DNA of 15,375 nucleotides from an uncultured Clostridia bacterium (GTDB lineage: Bacteria > Bacillota > Clostridia > Christensenellales > Borkfalkiaceae). Location: positions 1 through 15,375 of the forward strand of contig CANPZH010000019.1 of the NCBI GenBank assembly GCA_947589335.1, in the 5' to 3' direction. Shown here in pieces: positions 6,871-12,115 of the stretch (position 1 is the first letter of the stretch; every line of letters begins with the position of its first letter). The translations under genes were made by a program, and so were the position numbers. A model generated the notes under the pieces. It did not search any database. It was not told the origin of the DNA and saw only the letters and a list, made by a program, of their open reading frames with translations.

Positions 6871-6940
6871 TTCGTTCGCAAATTTCTTTATTCAGGATTC
6901 CCTGCGGGGCATGCTGAGGGCAAAGAAATTTGCGAGCGAA
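6871..6940. repeat. Long imperfect inverted repeat just after nudF
   Basis: The arms 6871-6889 and 6922-6940 pair over 19 bp with one mismatch (shared core GCAAATTTCTTT), enclosing a 32-base loop with a short CAG/CTG stem. There is no T run after it, so it is not a classical terminator. It may be a palindromic intergenic repeat or a 3' stabilising structure for the nudF message. Confidence 0.65.
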
Positions 6941-7079
6941 CTTCTCTTGTGCATGAACGGGGTTTGCTCCGAAAATCGCTTTTACGGACACGAAGCCGTA
7001 AGAATGCGGCAAATTGTGTGCGCTGCCGCAGGGAAACCCTGCTCCGCGCAGTCATTTGGGAAGCAGAAGCATTCCCAAT

Positions 7080-7200
7080 CACGTCATTCTGAGCGGAACG
7101 AAGTGGAGTCGAAGAATCGCACCTTATTATAATGCGGTCCACACTTCGACGACGGCGCGCCGCGGCATTTTGCCGCGGCGCGCCTGCTCAGTGTGACGTG
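7080..7200. repeat. Small inverted-repeat-bounded element with a central GC palindrome
   Basis: The ends CACGTCATTCTGAGC (7080-7094) and, inverted, CACGTCACACTGAGC (from 7186-7200) match at 13 of 15 positions. Inside is a perfect 14-bp hairpin (7154-7167 with 7171-7184) flanked by a further CACACT/AGTGTG pair (7140-7145, 7190-7195). The stretch from GTCATTCTGAG to GAAGAATCGCACC resembles the short palindromic intergenic repeats seen dispersed in many bacterial genomes. A 16-bp piece (7108-7123) recurs exactly at 11553-11568. No coding capacity. It looks like a non-autonomous repeat of MITE or REP type. Confidence 0.7.
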
Positions 7201-7279
7201 AAAGAAGCGCCGTTCGGACGGCGGAAAAAAGCACGCGGTTCAAGCGTGCAAAACGTCCCTCCCGCTTCGCGGGCCATAA

Positions 7280-7315
7280 AAAATCGTAAAAGAGACATAA
7301 AGAAAATCGTAAAAG
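7280..7315. repeat. 13-bp direct repeat next to a terminator
   Basis: AAAATCGTAAAAG occurs exactly at 7280-7292 and 7303-7315, 23 bases apart; the second copy runs into the terminator stem. With the CCCGC/GCGGG, GCACGC/GCGTGC and GCCGT/ACGGC hairpins between 7205 and 7275 it makes up the rest of this gene-free stretch. No function is assigned. Confidence 0.6.
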
Positions 7316-7338
7316 GGAGACAGGCGCGTCTCCCTTTT
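7311..7338 (-). terminator. Intrinsic terminator downstream of the small membrane protein gene
   Basis: An 11-bp stem (7311-7321 with 7328-7338) with a 6-base loop ends in a T run on both strands because the stem itself finishes in A/T pairs. On the minus strand it would end the 7398-7601 gene. On the plus strand it could stop leftover nudF transcription. Confidence 0.7.
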
Positions 7339-7351
7339 TCAAGTGCGAAGG

Positions 7352-7390
7352 CCGCTTCGGATCCGGCCCCGCGAGCAGGATCCGAAGCGG
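7352..7390. other. Perfect 13-bp hairpin after the small membrane protein gene
   Basis: CCGCTTCGGATCC (7352-7364) and its exact inverse (7378-7390) enclose a 13-base loop. It starts 7 bases beyond the stop of the minus-strand gene and has no T run, so the neighbouring hairpin at 7311-7338 probably does the terminating. It could protect the 3' end of the message. Confidence 0.6.
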
Positions 7391-7397
7391 AAAACGG

Positions 7398-7601
7398 TCA
7401 GTTGTTGCAGCCGCAGCCGTTGTTTTGGCCGAAAATGGTGCCGAGCGTCCCGTTCTTGTAGAGGCAATAGCCAAGCGCAAGCGCGATCGGCCATCCGCAG
7501 CCCGTGAGCACGCTCGAATTGAGCAAACCGCCGCCGTTGTTCAGAATGAGCAGGATGATAAGCAGCCAGAGAAGGCCATTGCCCGATAAACAGCTATTCA
7601 T
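7398..7601 (-). CDS. Small Gly/Asn/Cys-rich membrane protein of unknown function
   Basis: 67 aa. A hydrophobic helix (LLWLLIILLILN, about 10-21), a glycine/asparagine turn (NNGGGLLNSS), a second hydrophobic stretch (GCGWPIALALGYCLYKNG, about 34-51) and a Cys/Asn-rich tail, GQNNGCGCNN. It holds five cysteines (4, 35, 46, 63, 65). Short proteins of this composition occur in sporulating Firmicutes and some are spore or coat associated; that link is only analogy. It is clearly a real gene: AAGGAGG lies 7 bases before the ATG and a hairpin and a terminator follow the stop. It stands alone, divergent from the ECF transporter operon. Confidence 0.78.
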   Translation of the reverse strand: MNSCLSGNGLLWLLIILLILNNGGGLLNSSVLTGCGWPIALALGYCLYKNGTLGTIFGQNNGCGCNN

Positions 7602-7717
7602 TGTGTTTCCTCCTTGATCGCGGCCGCGGAGGATTATGTAGGGGATCCCGCAGCCGTTTCTATTGTCATCATATGGTCTCCCCGCAAAAAATGTTCCCGG
7701 AAAGCGCGCTCATTTAG

Positions 7718-7746
7718 TTGCAAATCCTTTCATCGTTTGGTATAAT
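7718..7746 (+). promoter_or_regulatory. Sigma-A promoter of the ECF S/coaX/hom operon
   Basis: TTGCAA (7718-7723), a 17-base spacer, then perfect TATAAT (7741-7746). Transcription would begin near 7753 and leave a leader of about 108 nt before the first gene. Confidence 0.85.
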
Positions 7747-7752
7747 TATAAA

Positions 7753-7860
7753 AGACGGTCTTTGGCGGAGGGATACGGCAACGATCCCATCCGTTTGAAA
7801 ACCGAACCTGTTTTGTTCACGGATATTCCGAGACGGAAATCCGATGGAGGGAATGAAATC
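7753..7860 (+). promoter_or_regulatory. Structured-looking 5' leader of the ECF S/coaX/hom operon
   Basis: Three consecutive pairings can be drawn. H1 is GGGAT/ATCCC (7770-7774, 7784-7788). H2 is ATCCG/CGGAT (7789-7793, 7820-7824) with AAAAC/GTTTT nested inside (7798-7802, 7810-7814). H3 is TTCCG/CGGAA (7826-7830, 7834-7838). A second ATCCG at 7839-7843, immediately before the ribosome site GGAGGG (7846-7851), could compete for CGGAT. I do not recognise a named riboswitch class here. Stems are short, so this is only a candidate regulatory RNA. Confidence 0.35.
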
Positions 7861-8538
7861 ATGGAAAAGAAGGGACTTAAAAGCGTCTTTTCGGCAAGGA
7901 ACATCTGTTATTTTGCCGTTTTGCTTGCGCTTGTGGTCGTCCTGCAGATCTGGGGCGGAATGATCCAGATCGCGGGGCTGAGCCTGAGTTTCGTGCTCGT
8001 GCCGATCGTCCTCGGCGGCATTCTGCTCGGTTGGGGCGCGGGCGCTGCGCTCGGGTTCGTGTTCGGGCTCATCACGCTCATCTACGGCGTTACGGGCGCG
8101 GAGCCGTTCACGGCAACGCTGTTTGCGGGTTCTCCCGTCATGACGGCGCTCATCTGCCTTGTCAAGGGCACGGCGGCGGGGATCGTCTCCGCATTGCTCT
8201 ATCGGCTGATCGCACCGAAGAATCGCCTTGTTGCGGCGATCTGTGCGGCGGTCTCGGCGCCGATCGTCAACACCGGGCTGTTCATCGTCGGCTGTCTCAT
8301 GATCAGCGGCACGATCGGGGCGAATTTCACGGAAAGCGGCACGATGTCCGAGATCGTCTACTTTCTCTTCATCGGCTGTGCCGGTTGGAACTTCCTCATC
8401 GAATTTGCCATCAACCTCGTGCTTGCGCCGGCGATCCACCGCGTGACGCTCATCGTCGAGAGAGAGGTCGGTATCAAATATGCCAAGAACAAAGCGGAGA
8501 AGGGGAACGATCCGTCCGCTCCCCAAACGGGATCATGA
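7861..8538 (+). CDS. ECF transporter S component, probably for pantothenate
   Basis: 225 aa, strongly hydrophobic, about six membrane helices: NICYFAVLLALVVVLQIWGG, LSLSFVLVPIVLGGILLGW, GAALGFVFGLITLIYG, VMTALICLVKGTAAGIVSALLY, LVAAICAAVSAPIVNTGLFIVGCL and IVYFLFIGCAGWNFLIEFAINLVLAP. This is the layout of S components, the substrate-binding subunits of energy-coupling factor vitamin transporters, which borrow a shared EcfAAT module encoded elsewhere. The substrate is inferred from context: the stop overlaps the start of the pantothenate kinase gene coaX (ATGA), so pantothenate or a precursor fits best. The ATG at 7861 has GGAGGG 9 bases upstream; the frame is open further 5' but without a ribosome site. 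A hydrophilic tail ends the protein. Confidence 0.87.
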   Translation: MEKKGLKSVFSARNICYFAVLLALVVVLQIWGGMIQIAGLSLSFVLVPIVLGGILLGWGAGAALGFVFGLITLIYGVTGAEPFTATLFAGSPVMTALICLVKGTAAGIVSALLYRLIAPKNRLVAAICAAVSAPIVNTGLFIVGCLMISGTIGANFTESGTMSEIVYFLFIGCAGWNFLIEFAINLVLAPAIHRVTLIVEREVGIKYAKNKAEKGNDPSAPQTGS

Positions 8539-9323
8539 TTCTTTGTATCGACGTCGGGAATACCAACATCAAATATGCCGTCTTTGACGGCGACGCGCTG
8601 AAGCTCTCCTTCCGTGTGGCGACCGACCTCAAAAAGACCTCGGACGAATACGGAACGCAGCTGACCGCGATGCTCAAATTCAACGGGATCGGGGCGAAGG
8701 ACATCACGGGCGGGATCATCTCCTCCGTCGTTCCCTCCCTCGATTACACCCTCGTGCACATGTTCGATCTCTATCTGCACGTGCGGCCGCTGCAGCTCGG
8801 CCCCGGGATCAGGACGGGGCTCAAGATGCGGGCGGACAATGCCCGTGAAGTGGGGGCGGACAGGATCGTCAACAACGTTGCCGCGCTCAAGCGGTACGGA
8901 GAGGGGATCCCCATCATCGTCGTCGACTTCGGCACGGCGACGACCTTCAACATCTTAAGCGCAGAGGGGGAATTCATCGGCGGCGTGATCTCTCCGGGGA
9001 TCAAGGGCGCTCTCGACAGCCTGATCAGCGGGACGGCGAAGCTCCCGCGCGTGGAGATCGAGGCGCCGAAGAGCGTGATCGCGACGAATACGGTCACGAA
9101 CATGCAGGCGGGGATCGTGTTCGGGTTCGCCGGTCTCGTCGAATACATCGTGAAGAAGATCAAGCGGGAACTCAAAGCGGAGCGCGTCCTCACGGTCGCA
9201 ACGGGGGGCTTCTCCGAGACGATCGCACGGGAGACGAAGTGCATCGACGTCATAGACAAGACGCTCACGCTCTACGGGCTGAAATATCTATATGATTTGA
9301 ATTGCGGGGAGGATATCCAGTGA
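8535..9323 (+). CDS. coaX: Type III pantothenate kinase
   Basis: 262 aa. Phosphorylates pantothenate with ATP, the first step of coenzyme A synthesis. The ASKHA-fold motifs are all present: the N-terminal phosphate loop DVGNTN (6-11), GADR (107-110) for pantothenate binding with the catalytic Asp109, DFGTAT (131-136), GGVISPG and a C-terminal ATGGFS. Length is typical (about 255-265). The ATG at 8535 overlaps the stop of the ECF S gene (ATGA), and the stop overlaps the GTG start of hom, so all three are translationally coupled. Type III kinases are generally not feedback-inhibited by CoA and need a monovalent cation (family knowledge). Confidence 0.96.
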   Translation: MILCIDVGNTNIKYAVFDGDALKLSFRVATDLKKTSDEYGTQLTAMLKFNGIGAKDITGGIISSVVPSLDYTLVHMFDLYLHVRPLQLGPGIRTGLKMRADNAREVGADRIVNNVAALKRYGEGIPIIVVDFGTATTFNILSAEGEFIGGVISPGIKGALDSLISGTAKLPRVEIEAPKSVIATNTVTNMQAGIVFGFAGLVEYIVKKIKRELKAERVLTVATGGFSETIARETKCIDVIDKTLTLYGLKYLYDLNCGEDIQ

Positions 9324-10603
9324 AAAAGGTCGGAATTGCGATTTTGGGACTCGGCGTCGTCGGAGGCGGGACATACCGCATCCTCGTCGGACACAGGGAC
9401 TTCTATGCGGAGACGCAGGGGATCGACCTCTCGGTCGAGAGCGTGCTCGAGCCGGAGGCGGCGAAACTTGCCGCGCTCGAAGTCCCGGAGAGCAAGATCG
9501 CGCTGAATATCGCCGAGGTCGTCTGCAATCCGGACGTCAACCTCATCGTGGAATGCATCGGCGGGACGACTGCGGCAAAGGAGTACGTCCTCGCCGCCCT
9601 CTACGCGGGGAAGACGGTCGTGACCTCGAACAAGGAGCTGTACTGCAAGTTCTCGCACGAGCTCGAGCGGGCGGCAAAGCGCCACAACGCGGGGCTCTAT
9701 TACGAGGCGAGCTGCGTCGGGGGAGTGCCGATCATCCGCACCCTGCTCGACGGCGTTCAGGCGAACAAGATCTCCTCGATGATGGGGATCATCAACGGGA
9801 CGACGAACTACATCCTTTCGAAGATGACGGAGGAGGGGGTCTCCTACCGGGAGGCGCTCAGGAGCGCACAGGAGCTCGGCTTTGCCGAGGCGAATCCGGA
9901 GGCGGACGTCGAAGGGTTCGACGCGGCGTATAAGCTCTCCATTCTCGCCTCGCTCGCCTTCCATACCAAGATCCCGTTCACCAAGGTTCTCCGCGAGGGG
10001 ATCACGGAGGTCTCTGAGGAAGACATTGAGCGGGGCAGGGCGCTCGGATACACCCTCAAACTGCTCGCGATCGCCAAGCAATCCTCCCACGGGATCGAAG
10101 TGCGCGTGCACCCCGCATTCGTCAAGCGGGAGCATCCGCTTGCGTCCGTCTCGGGGAACAACAACGCCGTCTTTCTGACGGGGGATTCCGTCGGCGAGCT
10201 CATGCTCTACGGCAAGGGCGCGGGAGAACTTCCCACGGCGAGCGCGGTCGTCAGCGACATCATCTATGCGGCGACGCATACGGAACATAAATATTCGCCC
10301 TTCAAAAATATGGCGGCTGCGGACAAGACGACGGTGTTCGTCTCCGATTTCAGAAGCGCCTATTACATGCGGCTCACCGTCAGCGACAAGACGGGCGTGC
10401 TCTCGAAGATCGCAGCCGTGTTCGGCCGCAACCATATCTCGATCCTCGAGATGATCCAGGCGGAAAAGGCGGGGAGCGAGGAGGCGACGATCGTCATCGT
10501 CACGCACGAGACACACGAGGCCGCCGTGCGGAGCGCGGTCGCCAAACTGAACGCGAGCGACATCGCAAGCGTGGAATCGGTGATCCGCGTCGTTTGCGGA
10601 TAA
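9320..10603 (+). CDS. hom: Homoserine dehydrogenase with C-terminal ACT domain
   Basis: 427 aa. Reduces aspartate semialdehyde to homoserine with NAD(P)H, the branch point to threonine and methionine. The N-terminal Rossmann motif GLGVVG is at residues 10-15. The catalytic region has SNKELYCKFSHEL, GGVPIIRTLLDG, INGTTNYILSKM and the signature GFAEANPEADVEGFDAAYKLSILASLAF. From about residue 348 an ACT domain (MRLTVSDKTGVLSKIAAVFGRNHISI) probably mediates threonine feedback. The GTG start at 9320 overlaps the coaX stop (GTGA) and has GGGGAGG just upstream; the ATG at 9302 would overlap coaX further and lacks a ribosome site. The terminator beginning at 10611 closes the operon. Confidence 0.95.
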   Translation: MKKVGIAILGLGVVGGGTYRILVGHRDFYAETQGIDLSVESVLEPEAAKLAALEVPESKIALNIAEVVCNPDVNLIVECIGGTTAAKEYVLAALYAGKTVVTSNKELYCKFSHELERAAKRHNAGLYYEASCVGGVPIIRTLLDGVQANKISSMMGIINGTTNYILSKMTEEGVSYREALRSAQELGFAEANPEADVEGFDAAYKLSILASLAFHTKIPFTKVLREGITEVSEEDIERGRALGYTLKLLAIAKQSSHGIEVRVHPAFVKREHPLASVSGNNNAVFLTGDSVGELMLYGKGAGELPTASAVVSDIIYAATHTEHKYSPFKNMAAADKTTVFVSDFRSAYYMRLTVSDKTGVLSKIAAVFGRNHISILEMIQAEKAGSEEATIVIVTHETHEAAVRSAVAKLNASDIASVESVIRVVCG

Positions 10604-10610
10604 AAACTTC

Positions 10611-10640
10611 GGGGCGCAACGGCTGCGCCCCTTTCTTTTT
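10611..10640 (+). terminator. Intrinsic terminator after hom
   Basis: GGGGCGCA (10611-10618) pairs with TGCGCCCC (10624-10631) around a 5-base loop and is followed by TTTCTTTTT (10632-10640). The T run ends at the base before the next gene's ATG. Confidence 0.9.
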
Positions 10641-11483
10641 ATGAAAAAAGGATTTATTCTGGTCAATGCCTATACGGCGTCCGCCGCCGAACTCAACCAA
10701 CCCAAGCGGATCGCGGAGGAGTTGGAAGGGCTGGGCGTGCGGATGAAGATCGTGCGGAACGGACCCTCCGCCATGAGGGAAGAGGGGGACTTCTGCGTCT
10801 TTCTCGACAAGGACCGCTATTGCGCGCGCATGCTCGAAAAGCGCCTGCGCCTGTTCAACCGGGCGGAGGCGGTCGAAGTGTGCGACGACAAGATGCTCAC
10901 CCACCTTGCGCTCGACGGATTCCCCCTCCCCAAGACGCTGCCCTCCCTTCTGTGCTATACGCCGGATGCCGCTCCCTCGGAGGAGCTCTTGCGGGAAGCG
11001 GAGACGCAGCTCGGCTATCCGATGGTCGTCAAGGAGTGCCACGGCTCTCTCGGTATGCAGGTCGGCCTCGTCAAAGACCGAGGGGAGCTCATGGCCGCAG
11101 AGGCGCGGCTGCAGGGCGTCCCGCACCTTTACCAAGAATTTATCGCGGAGAGCGCGGGAACGGACTTGAGGGTCATCGTCGCGGGCGGGCAGGTCGTCGC
11201 CGCGATGAGGCGGCATTCCGATACGGATTTCCGCTCCAACGCCGCCCTCGGCGGGAGGGGAGAGCCCTGCAAAGCCGACGGGGAGACGGAGAGGCTCTGC
11301 CTCGCCGTGGCGGAGCGGCTGCGGCTCGACTATTGCGGGATCGACCTGCTCTTCGGCAAAGAAGGAATGCTGGTCTGCGAAGTCAATTCCAACGCCTTCT
11401 TCGGGTCGATCGAGCGCGTCACGGGCGTAAACGTCGCAAAATGCTACGCAGAGCACATCTGCCGCACGATATACGGCTCTTAG
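10641..11483 (+). CDS. RimK-like ATP-grasp ligase
   Basis: 280 aa. Resembles the RimK/LysX/CofF group, which joins an amino acid (often glutamate) to a protein, peptide or cofactor carboxyl through an acyl phosphate. The N-terminal preATP-grasp domain (KKGFILVNAYTASAAELNQPKRIAEELEGLGV) is followed by the ATP-binding MVVKECHGSLG (128-138), YQEFIAESAGTDLRVIVAGGQVVAAMRR, the RSNAALGG loop and the magnesium-binding GIDLLFGKEGMLVCEVNSN (Glu247, Asn249). The substrate cannot be told from sequence. The ATG directly follows the T run of the upstream terminator, so there is no Shine-Dalgarno site. The next in-frame ATG would remove a conserved strand, so I keep this start. No separate promoter is visible. 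Confidence 0.87.
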   Translation: MKKGFILVNAYTASAAELNQPKRIAEELEGLGVRMKIVRNGPSAMREEGDFCVFLDKDRYCARMLEKRLRLFNRAEAVEVCDDKMLTHLALDGFPLPKTLPSLLCYTPDAAPSEELLREAETQLGYPMVVKECHGSLGMQVGLVKDRGELMAAEARLQGVPHLYQEFIAESAGTDLRVIVAGGQVVAAMRRHSDTDFRSNAALGGRGEPCKADGETERLCLAVAERLRLDYCGIDLLFGKEGMLVCEVNSNAFFGSIERVTGVNVAKCYAEHICRTIYGS

Positions 11484-11504
11484 CATAGTACTATGTCAGA
11501 CATA
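11484..11504. repeat. Two overlapping palindromes just after the ATP-grasp gene
   Basis: CATAGTACTATG (11484-11495) is a perfect 12-bp palindrome, and TATGTC-A-GACATA (11492-11504) is a second dyad sharing TATG with the first. They begin one base after the stop codon. There is no T run. Possible protein-binding site or mutually exclusive hairpins; function unknown. Confidence 0.45.
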
Positions 11505-11552
11505 ATACCTCTTTCAGACAACAGCGTGAAGCAGGCGACGCAGAATGCGCGT

Positions 11553-11640
11553 GTCGAAGAATCGCACCAAACGTCATTTCGAATGAATGTGAGAAATCTC
11601 ATCCTTAGATTCCTCCTCCCTTTGGCCGTCGGAATGACGT
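11553..11640. repeat. Second inverted-repeat element of the CGTCATT family
   Basis: ACGTCATTTCGA at 11571-11582 faces an inverted TCGGAATGACGT at 11629-11640. An inner pair GAGAAATCT (11591-11599) with AGATTCCTC (11607-11615) matches at 8 of 9 positions, so the whole 70-base unit can fold on itself. Just before it, 11553-11568 is an exact 16-bp copy of 7108-7123. No coding capacity. Together with 7080-7200 this defines a dispersed repeat family in the window. Confidence 0.65.
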
Positions 11641-11693
11641 AGGGGGCGGTCGTCGGAATGACGTAGGGGGCGGTCGTCGGAATGACGTGGGGG
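11627..11693. repeat. 24-bp tandem repeat, nearly three copies
   Basis: A 24-bp unit beginning CGTCGGAATGACGT occupies 11627-11650 and 11651-11674 exactly. A third, partial copy runs 11675-11693 with one change (A to G after ACGT). Each unit contains the inverted end of the CGTCATT element, so it looks like local duplication of that end. After it, 11694-11784 holds only another ACGTCAT (11704-11710) and nothing else I can recognise. Confidence 0.8.
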
Positions 11694-11784
11694 CATTCTA
11701 ATTACGTCATGTTTCGGCAGGTCGCTTCGTTGCTTGCACGCCTTGCGCTGCCCGTTTCCCGGGGAAGACCTCCGAACCCGATAT

Positions 11785-11811
11785 AAAAAGACCCTTGCCT
11801 AAGGCAAGGGT
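11785..11811 (-). terminator. Intrinsic terminator of the XRE repressor gene
   Basis: ACCCTTGCCT (11791-11800) and AGGCAAGGGT (11802-11811) form the stem, which on the minus strand is followed by CTTTTT (complement of 11785-11790). The stem begins inside the stop codon of the repressor gene, a very compact arrangement. Confidence 0.85.
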
Positions 11812-12020
11812 TAGATTTTTTCATCGAGCAGATAATCGGTCGATACGTCGAAAAAGTTTGCAATCTTCAAAAGATCGTCAAGGTTCGGTTCACGGCTCCC
11901 GCTCTCCCAAAAACTTATCGTTTGATTGCACACTCCGAACACCTCTCCCAACGCCCGTTGCGAAAGTCCTCGTTCGAGTCGCAATTCTTTTAACCGTTTC
12001 CCGAAGGTATTTCCTACCAT
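11811..12020 (-). CDS. XRE/Cro-CI family HTH repressor (single domain)
   Basis: 69 aa, essentially one HTH_3 domain. FGKRLKELRLERGLSQRALGEVFGVCNQTISFWESGSREPNLDDLLKIANFFDVSTDYLL has the five-helix pattern, with the helix-turn-helix at about 19-41 (LSQRALGEVFGVCNQTISFWE) and the closing FDVSTDYLL typical of the family. There is no extra sensor or dimerisation domain, so it probably binds DNA as a simple dimer. The ATG at 12020 has no Shine-Dalgarno site and lies 6 bases after a -10-like TAAAAT, suggesting a leaderless message. The control region shared with the divergent lipoprotein gene holds two matching dyads, so it most likely represses both itself and the lipoprotein; that is inference. 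Confidence 0.9.
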   Translation of the reverse strand: MVGNTFGKRLKELRLERGLSQRALGEVFGVCNQTISFWESGSREPNLDDLLKIANFFDVSTDYLLDEKI

Positions 12021-12026
12021 AAATAT

Positions 12027-12032
12027 ATTTTA
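12027..12032 (-). promoter_or_regulatory. Candidate -10 of the XRE gene, giving a leaderless transcript
   Basis: On the minus strand TAAAAT (12027-12032) lies 6 bases before the ATG at 12020, so a start at the usual distance would fall on the A of the ATG. At 17-18 bases spacing the -35 (AAGTGT or CAAGTG) is a poor match, as expected of a weak autoregulated promoter. Dyad 12031-12047 sits in the spacer. Confidence 0.5.
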
Positions 12033-12047
12033 CTACGAATTGTAGGA
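12031..12047. promoter_or_regulatory. Operator 1 of the XRE/lipoprotein module
   Basis: TACTAC-GAATT-GTAGGA: half-sites at 12031-12036 and 12042-12047 with a 5-base spacer, matching operator 2 in 11 of 12 arm positions. It overlaps the repressor gene's own -10/spacer region. A further lone half-site TCCTAC lies at 12012-12017 inside the start of the repressor gene. Confidence 0.75.
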
Positions 12048-12053
12048 AAACAC

Positions 12054-12082
12054 TTGACTTCCTACGTTTTGTAGGATATAAT
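12054..12082 (+). promoter_or_regulatory. Strong sigma-A promoter of the lipoprotein gene
   Basis: TTGACT (12054-12059) and perfect TATAAT (12077-12082) with a 17-base spacer. The spacer, 12060-12076, is exactly operator 2, so repressor and RNA polymerase would compete directly. Confidence 0.88.
12060..12076. promoter_or_regulatory. Operator 2, filling the spacer of the lipoprotein promoter
   Basis: TCCTAC-GTTTT-GTAGGA, a perfect dyad with 6-bp arms and a 5-base spacer, 17 bp in total. Its centre (12068) lies 29 bp from the centre of operator 1 (12039), nearly three helical turns, which would put two dimers on roughly the same face of the DNA. Confidence 0.82.
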
Positions 12083-12115
12083 ACATATATCAAATTTACA
12101 CAAGGAGAAGTACAT

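Noticed and set aside
9272..10666. Minus-strand open frame of 464 codons opposite hom
   Set aside because: Antisense shadow of hom; it crosses the terminator and shows no family features.
11627..11693. Possible CRISPR array
   Set aside because: The 24-bp units are directly contiguous with no variable spacers and there are no cas genes; it is a plain tandem repeat.
11545..11790. Remnant of an insertion sequence or integrase between the ATP-grasp gene and the XRE gene
   Set aside because: No transposase or integrase coding remnants in any frame, only short non-coding repeats; an attachment site cannot be supported.
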